In this document: in pieces, positions 58,287 to 64,000 of the stretch | How positions within the stretch are numbered: the first letter of the stretch is position 1 | Layout: each line of letters starts with the position of its first letter | Notes under the pieces: model-generated | What the model saw: the letters and a program-made list of their open reading frames with translations, nothing else | Database searches by the model: none | What the model was told of the DNA's origin: nothing | NCBI RefSeq assembly: GCF_015706575.1 | Contig: NW_024037059.1 | Coordinates: 29,398,129 to 29,462,128, forward strand | Length of the DNA stretch: 64,000 nucleotides | Direction of reading: 5' to 3' | DNA from: Patiria miniata | Taxonomy: Eukaryota > Echinodermata > Asteroidea > Valvatida > Asterinidae | Program-made: the position numbers and the translations under genes

Positions 58287-58835
58287 AGCTATAGTCCATC
58301 ATTTGCAGCTATCCAAAAAGTAACTGACATAATTATTGTTGAAAAACATACTTGGTTGAAAGATAGTAAGGGGTCTAAACTCCCTGTGAAATTATTCTTT
58401 CTGGCAAGCTGTCATTTTGAAGAAATCAACGAAAGGAGGCCTTTCCAACGGTGCGTCTTAAGACGCAGCATTGGAAATTTCCATTAGTAGTTGGTTTTTT
58501 TATGCGGCGAAGTGCGCGCAAGCGTTGGCACGACGCATGCGCGGTTGCTATAATTCGTCGGATCAGTGCGTGACATCCCGTAGCTGCAATCGACTCAGTG
58601 AGAACGTGTCTCGGACGCTGAATTCAGGCCCAATTCAAAACATGATTCAGCAACTTTTGATATGAAATCGAGATCCTAGAATACTGTTTTTCTCGGAATA
58701 TACAGCTGAAGCTGAGCTGAAATTTCATCAGGTTAGTTGTTTGAAACAGCACCCTTCTTTAGATTTTGAGTACGTTTGTTGCTTCAGTTCAAACGAACAA
58801 AATGCACAAATTACAAATGATAGAGTATACCTTAA
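58283..58835 (+). mobile_element. Family B DNA transposon, copy 6
   Basis: Starts at the shared TTAA: AAGCTATAGTCCATCATTTG. Contains GGTGCGTCTTAAGACGCAGC and ends AATGATAGAGTATACCTTAA. Opposite in orientation to copy 5, which it directly abuts. Confidence 0.85.
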
Positions 58836-59696
58836 AAAAAATAAAAATGAAAAGAGAAGTGGCCTTCACCGATATCAACAATCAAATTAAATTTACTTCT
58901 GAAAAGAAATGAGCTGAGCACACAGGAAGTAGCAGAGCTAAGGATTTGGTTGCCGTAGCTTGATGTTTAGTGTTATTTCAGGAGAATGTAGAATGCATCC
59001 GAAGAAGCCTTTTAGCTGATTAGAAAACCATTGTATTTTAGCCAATGGTACACATACAAATGAACAGTATGTAGGCAAGTCAAAACTGGCAAATTATGCT
59101 TCAAAACACACGTACACAAACCAAGCTTATCCATGGGCAATTTTCCTGCACTACTTGGCAGTGAGAAAAAACACAGATGTGCACCGAGTAAAAAAAAAAT
59201 ATGAAAAGAAATTGATTATGAGCAAGTCATTGTGTGCTCTTCATAACGTCTCTCAAATTTACCGATTCACAAACTTCATTCCCAGCACTATCCCTTTTTC
59301 TTTAGAGTGATGTCCGTAAACACACTTAAACCACTGTGATATGAGTTTCTATGCAGACAAACCCCTGGTTGATTTCATGCAAACATGTAGTCGCAAAAGC
59401 ATATTGACTGATCGAACTGCAAGGGCATTATTTATGCAGCGGCACAGAGTTGAACATGACTGCCATGGAATGTTCTAATAATGTGGCTAGAAAAAAGAAA
59501 AAAAGTCAGAGAATCTATGAATAAATCAGTTAGCTTGCATGTATTATGCAAATTTGTGATTGTGTACATATGCAGTATTACAGCAGATATGCTGTGTTCC
59601 AATCGCGTCGTGTTTATCGTCTTCACTGAGAATTACACAGGCCTTCTTGCACATTGCACAAGTTGTGAACAGACTGTTTCCCTGACCCCGATAATA
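58836..59696. other. No gene recognised
   Basis: Short ORFs only, no repeats matched to other parts of the window. Confidence 0.45.
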
Positions 59697-60125
59697 TGTG
59701 ACCTGTTCTGTCAAAATCAGACTTTTCTGGGCATAAGGTCGAAAATGATATTTTTACATATTGTTAACATATGTTCTTTTTCCTTTTAATAGGTGGTTTA
59801 ATTTTTGAAACCGGTCATTCCTGGGCAGAGTTATGCTATTTTGAAGTTCATTGTGTCGAAAAGTAGAAAACGGAAAAAATGGCCACAAACGTCACAAAAC
59901 AGTTATTTCTTTAACTGATATACCTTATCAAAATCATCAAAAATGTATGTAGAGTTCAAATTAGGGTTTCAAACTTTTATATTATATTTTAGACATGTTC
60001 AAGATTACATATATGCAAAAAATTGAAAATCGATAAAAATCACCCCCACAGCGTTTTTTGGCCCTACATGTATCTCAATTTCAACCTCTGCCCAGAAGCG
60101 TCTGCTTTTGACAGAACAGGTCACA
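59697..60125. mobile_element. TA-flanked 429-bp MITE
   Basis: TA at 59695-59696 and 60126-60127. Ends TGTGACCTGTTCTGTCAAAA and TTTTGACAGAACAGGTCACA, with the inverted match extending to TCTGGGCA. A single copy in this window. TA target suggests Tc1/mariner (inference). Confidence 0.8.
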
Positions 60126-60283
60126 TAGTCCGAAGGACAATGGGAACCAGCCTAAGTCGTGAACTCGAGAGCCTCCAGTTTATCATTGGTGAATACCAGT
60201 TACCAGGCAATAAAAATGCTATAATACGACTAGTGAACACGAGAATCACGACACGGCTGGAACGCAGCATCAGTTTACTGGGA

Positions 60284-60465
60284 AAAGACAAAAATGTTTA
60301 CTTCTGATGCGGCAAAAGACAAAAAAAATTCCAGTTCTTTTCCAGAGAAAAGACCCCAAAAATCCCGGTTGTTTACTTCTGTCGCAGCAAAAGACAAAAA
60401 ATCCCAGTTGTTTACTTCTGATGCAGCAAAAGACAAAAAATCCCAGTTGTTTACTTTGAAATACC
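60284..60465 (+). repeat. Short tandem repeat, about 39 bp x 4
   Basis: The unit GCAGCAAAAGACAAAAAATC, CCAGTTGTTTACTTCTGAT recurs from about 60384 at 39-bp spacing, with more diverged copies upstream. Confidence 0.8.
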
Positions 60466-62037
60466 GATAGGATAGGTAATTACAATCTAAAACATAAATA
60501 TCTTGGTAATTTTAGGCTGTAGTTCCCCTTTAAGCCTGCGCACTAATAGCAACTTGTGATCTATCGTCAATGGATGGTCAAAAGGTCATCCAGGAAGTTC
60601 TCGGTCCTTAGCTTCCTGCCGTCTAAAATAATCACATGGCGACCGTAACCAGGAATGCCACTGACGTCAGGCTGGCCCGGAATAATCAACTAGTGCGGTA
60701 GTTCACCTTTTTGTCGACAAGCGTGGCTCGGAGAGAAGATTGTCACACTATAGCTTCTACAGTTCTCACTCGAACCTGTGCACGGCGATATCAGAACTCG
60801 ACATGTAACCCGTCAGATGATACTTAACACCAGTCTTAGAAACAGGCCAGGTTTCGGCTTTCCGCCCTGCCAATGACAGACTAGAGCCCAACGTGACGCA
60901 ACCTCTAGGCGTGGAATAACAGCCCGGCGTTGGGTTTCTGCCAATCCAATTTAGCCAACACTTCTAAGTGATCCATGTACCTGTTGGGAGTTGGGGGGGG
61001 GGGGAGGGGGGTGGAGAGTCCCTCATCAGAAGACTCGATGGTGCATATCCCAGGTGGCACGAGGTGATGGGATCACATGTGGATTTGAGAAGGATGAAGA
61101 TACTCCTGCCATGCTCGGCTGGTCAGCAATGATCCAGATGACACCTACAAGTACATGTACATGTACTTTACATAATGTACACTGTGCTGGTACCGTATGG
61201 GTACTTGTATGGTACATGTACATGTACATGTGTATACTGTACATATAGGTACACATAACTACCAGCCTAAATCCTTCAAAATCCTCTTTGCCAAAGTGGA
61301 GGAATTTGGAGGATTGAGGTTACATGGCAAAAGTGCTTTACTGATTTTGCAGGATGCACTTTGTCAAGGTCTTGGGCTGGACCTTGTGTTGTTTTTGCTT
61401 AGCCATGCATAAATATAGGCCTGGATTATGCTTGAAATCCTCCGTACTGCTTCAGGATGTCACTGGCCAAGCCTCAACATATTGACTGTCACTGCCGCAG
61501 GATTTTGCAGGTTTCAGGCAGTGGTCACCCCTCCACGGACCATATTAATGGAGGAAATTGCAGGATTGAGGTTATATGCTATTTTTTTCATGAGGCCAAT
61601 AATGGTTTAGTGCTGTCAAAACAGAGCCATCTTCTACATACCGTATAATGCCCAATTCTCATGCAATTCTAATCTCCAAAGATAATTCGGGAGACAACAT
61701 CTACACAACCGTACTATCTCAAAGTCTCAAACGTCTTTTGTAAAACACATTTCAAGGTCATCAAGAAGTTAAGAACTCGTACAACTCATCTGTACATGTT
61801 TATTCAGCATGCCAGAAATGTTAACCATTTGGTAGTAATATGAACTTTAAATCCACACAAATTTGGAGGTCTTCCTTTTTTTTTCAGGATTCCTACAATG
61901 TAATACATTTCGTGCAGGGGTGGTCAAGAAGAGAATCTACATTTCCCACTAATTTTGTATAGAAATAGAAGTTCATTTTAACTGTCACCGGACTGTTAAT
62001 CAAATGACAAGGATCTATATCAGTTATATATTAAAAC
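60466..62037. other. No gene; G-rich and (TACATG) patches and family S copy 2
   Basis: 60540-60960 is comparatively GC-rich and unique, with no frame I recognise. A G12-A-G6 patch lies near 60993-61012. (TACATG)-type words lie at 61150-61235. Family S copy 2 occupies 61261-61600. Confidence 0.4.
61261..61600 (-). mobile_element. Family S repeat, copy 2
   Basis: Inverted relative to 49431-49860: shared GCAGGATTTTGCAGG, GGCAGTGGTCACCCCTCC, AACATATTGACTGTCACTG and GGAGGATTGAGGTTACAT. Confidence 0.6.
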
Positions 62038-62203
62038 AAATACTGAGTGGCTTTAAGTTGTGAAACGGGAGGAATATTATCGCTCGGTAAAATCTGGCCT
62101 TTTCCATTTCACTCAGCTTCGCCTCGTGAAATAGAAAAGTCAAGATTTTACCTTGCGATAATATTCCTCCCATTCCACTCTGAGCCACTCAATATTTGTA
62201 TAC
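62038..62203. mobile_element. 166-bp palindromic element
   Basis: TGAGTGGCTTTAAGTTGTG, GGAGGAATATTATCGC and GGTAAAATCT on the left are mirrored by AAGATTTTACC, GCGATAATATTCCTCC and CTGAGCCACTCA on the right. Confidence 0.7.
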
Positions 62204-63103
62204 TAATAGAAAGCCAGATCATGAATACAAGGAGTGCCAAGTATGTAGCATGTCATTTCTGTTTGTTTTTGGGGGAACATCTTCGAGCACGCCAGCCCTG
62301 CATTAATGTAACACCAACAGACACATGCTGTCTGTTAGCAACTTGAACTACGTCAACCACAGACTACATAGTACTTCAACCTCATCAGCAACCACTCATA
62401 CTTGTCAGACTTTTAACAGCTACCGTAGCTGACCCGACCTGTGATTTCCCAGGGTGGATAACTCCAACAGCAATGGTTGACAACTTGGGGAAATAAAGAG
62501 GAAGCGAAGTGCAGGTCTGACGATCCTCACAGGAATTCCAGTGGATTGTGTCACAGATTGGAGAATACCGGAAGTCATTCGATGAAACTATAAGCAGCAC
62601 TCGTGTGCACGGACAGAATGCACTTAAGGAGACAATCGGGAATAGAGAGAAAAGATTTTTCCCCCTTCCGTTTCACAACCAATCTTATTCTCTCAAGGAT
62701 CTGCCGGACAGGATCTTGCAATGCTTTGATTAAAAAACAACAAAAATTTGTAATGTGTATTAAACTAATAGGCATCAATAGAATTTGCAAGAATTTGCCG
62801 CACAGGATTTTTGATGCAATGCTGAACCCTACTGAATCCACCAGGATCCAAGTATATCATATACCCGATGGAGCCTGTTGGATTGAGCAGTAAACCCCTT
62901 GTGTACATTCCTGATGCAAAATGTTGGATTCAGCAGGCAACTGAACTGCATTATAACGCCATGTTGGACTCCGTTGGATTCAGCAGACAACTCAAAATAA
63001 GGCACAGTGGATTGAACAGGAAACTCCGGTTGGACTCTGTTGGATTTAGCAGGGTAGTCCTGAGGAACTACTAGGGGTTAGGGTTATCCCTAACCGAACT
63101 CAA
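62204..63103. other. No gene; degenerate repeats of a GTTGGATTCAGCAGG motif
   Basis: Variants of GTTGGATT(C/T/G)AGCAG(G/A) recur at about 62876, 62922, 62973, 63008 and 63038, giving a weak tandem pattern of about 35-50 bp. No other structure seen. Confidence 0.5.
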
Positions 63104-63307
63104 CCCATCAAAGTTCAACAGCAGGTTTTGTTTAAATCTGTTGGGATAGGTTCAGTTCCCCTAAACTGATGGTCTTTTACACTGGGGTTGGCATACCTCC
63201 AGAACCTACATGTAAGTCCAACAGTGTGTGTGTACAATTTCCCATGTGGGTGTTGGAATTTGCCAGAATGAGTATGGTTCCTAGTAAATTAGGCTGGGGA
63301 GTTAGGG
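63104..63307. mobile_element. piggyBac-like MITE related to 27241-27436
   Basis: The left end CCCATCAAAG follows TCAA (a decayed TTAA). The right end GGGGAGTTAGGG is followed by TTAA (63308-63311). Inverted relative to the nested copy at 27241, sharing ATTTGCCAGAATGAGTATGG-type and CCTAGTAAATTAGGCTG segments. Confidence 0.6.
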
Positions 63308-63637
63308 TTAACCTGTTTTATTGTAAACCCTCCTGCTGTTTGAACAGTCACAGACAGTCAAAAAATCAATCCTCTTCGCCTGCCATGCCATTCACACAGG
63401 CTAGTCACCAACAGTCAGATCATATTTCAAGCAAGCACTGTAACAAGTCAAATTCAGTCAACAGACCCAAGCAGGCAAGAAGAAGGCACAGTTGTCTTAT
63501 CAATCACCTACAGTCAAAGCATACAATGTAAGTTTCATAAACAGTCACAGCCAGTCAATCCTGCTTTATGTAGGCTGGGAGCTCTTAACTGTTGAAAAAA
63601 GGCACTTGATTGATTGATTGATTGAAAAAAGTGACCA

Positions 63638-63775
63638 TTTTTGCTGGGGGGGGGGGCAGTATTTGAAGAAAGACAGTTTTTTTCCAATGATGGTCAGCCG
63701 ACCATCGTTGGAAATTGATACAAAAATTCAACTTTTCTTGAAAATGATAGCACACCACGGTGCCATGAAATGCCA
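63638..63775 (-). mobile_element. Family A DNA transposon, copy 8 (fragment)
   Basis: Only the right part is present: GGCAGTATTTGAAG, the palindrome CCAATGATGGTCAGCCGACC, TTTTCTTGAAAATGATAGCA and GGTGCCATGA. A G-run (about 63645-63657) precedes it. Confidence 0.75.
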
Positions 63776-64000
63776 TAAAATATGCCTACAGTAAGCACAG
63801 AATTTTCTGTTACAGTAAGCTGGGGTTTTCGCTAACCATAAGCAGAGCCGTGAAATTGGGCCCAGATGACGTGATCATCATGACGAGTACAACCCGCCTG
63901 CAGCTACATGGCATAAATGTTTGATTAATTTATGCATGGATTAATGGGTATCCCTGCCTCTGGCTCAACTGTGCCAGTTGCGATCACAAAGGTTGCTGAC

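Overview
This is eukaryotic, intron-bearing and very repeat-rich DNA. The overall picture is a marine invertebrate deuterostome, and an echinoderm such as a sea star is my best guess (inference). The reasons are spliced genes with GT/AG introns, an animal-specific neuronal calcium sensor gene, tRNA-derived SINEs, dense families of short palindromic DNA transposons, long poly-C/poly-G runs and many copies of the palindromic word ACATGT. I see no prokaryotic genes, no tRNA or rRNA genes, no CRISPR and no retroviral or LTR element.

Two protein-coding genes can be supported. Positions 2-9511 (+) hold the 3' part of a gene whose huge first visible exon encodes about 43 tandem copies of a 42-residue acidic repeat, then a low-complexity linker. 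Six small exons follow and complete two KH RNA-binding domains. The 5' end lies outside the window. Positions 17702-20693 (-) hold a neurocalcin/hippocalcin-type neuronal calcium sensor in three coding exons. It gives a complete 195-residue protein, and its introns are loaded with palindromic elements.

From about 20.7 kb to the end I find no confident gene. This 43 kb is a mosaic of non-autonomous DNA transposons, several with visible target-site duplications. The groups are: TTAA-flanked families A and B and others (Kolobok- or piggyBac-like); TA-flanked families with CAGGGTG ends (Tc1/mariner-like); TAA/TTA-flanked families P and Q (PIF/Harbinger-like); and two hAT-like elements. There are also two 5'-truncated LINE tails, tRNA-derived SINEs, a 65-bp minisatellite, a 98-bp tandem repeat and an approximately 200-bp satellite that grew inside a mobile element. 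Many copies sit inside other copies, so relative insertion order can be read. Family letters (A, B, C, E, P, Q, R, S, T) are local labels for repeats recognised by comparing copies within the window.

The most unusual item is the repeat/KH gene. It combines an almost homogenised coding minisatellite, showing two tiers of recent block duplication, with two KH domains. Both KH domains are split by a phase-0 intron at the same place in their GxxG loop.
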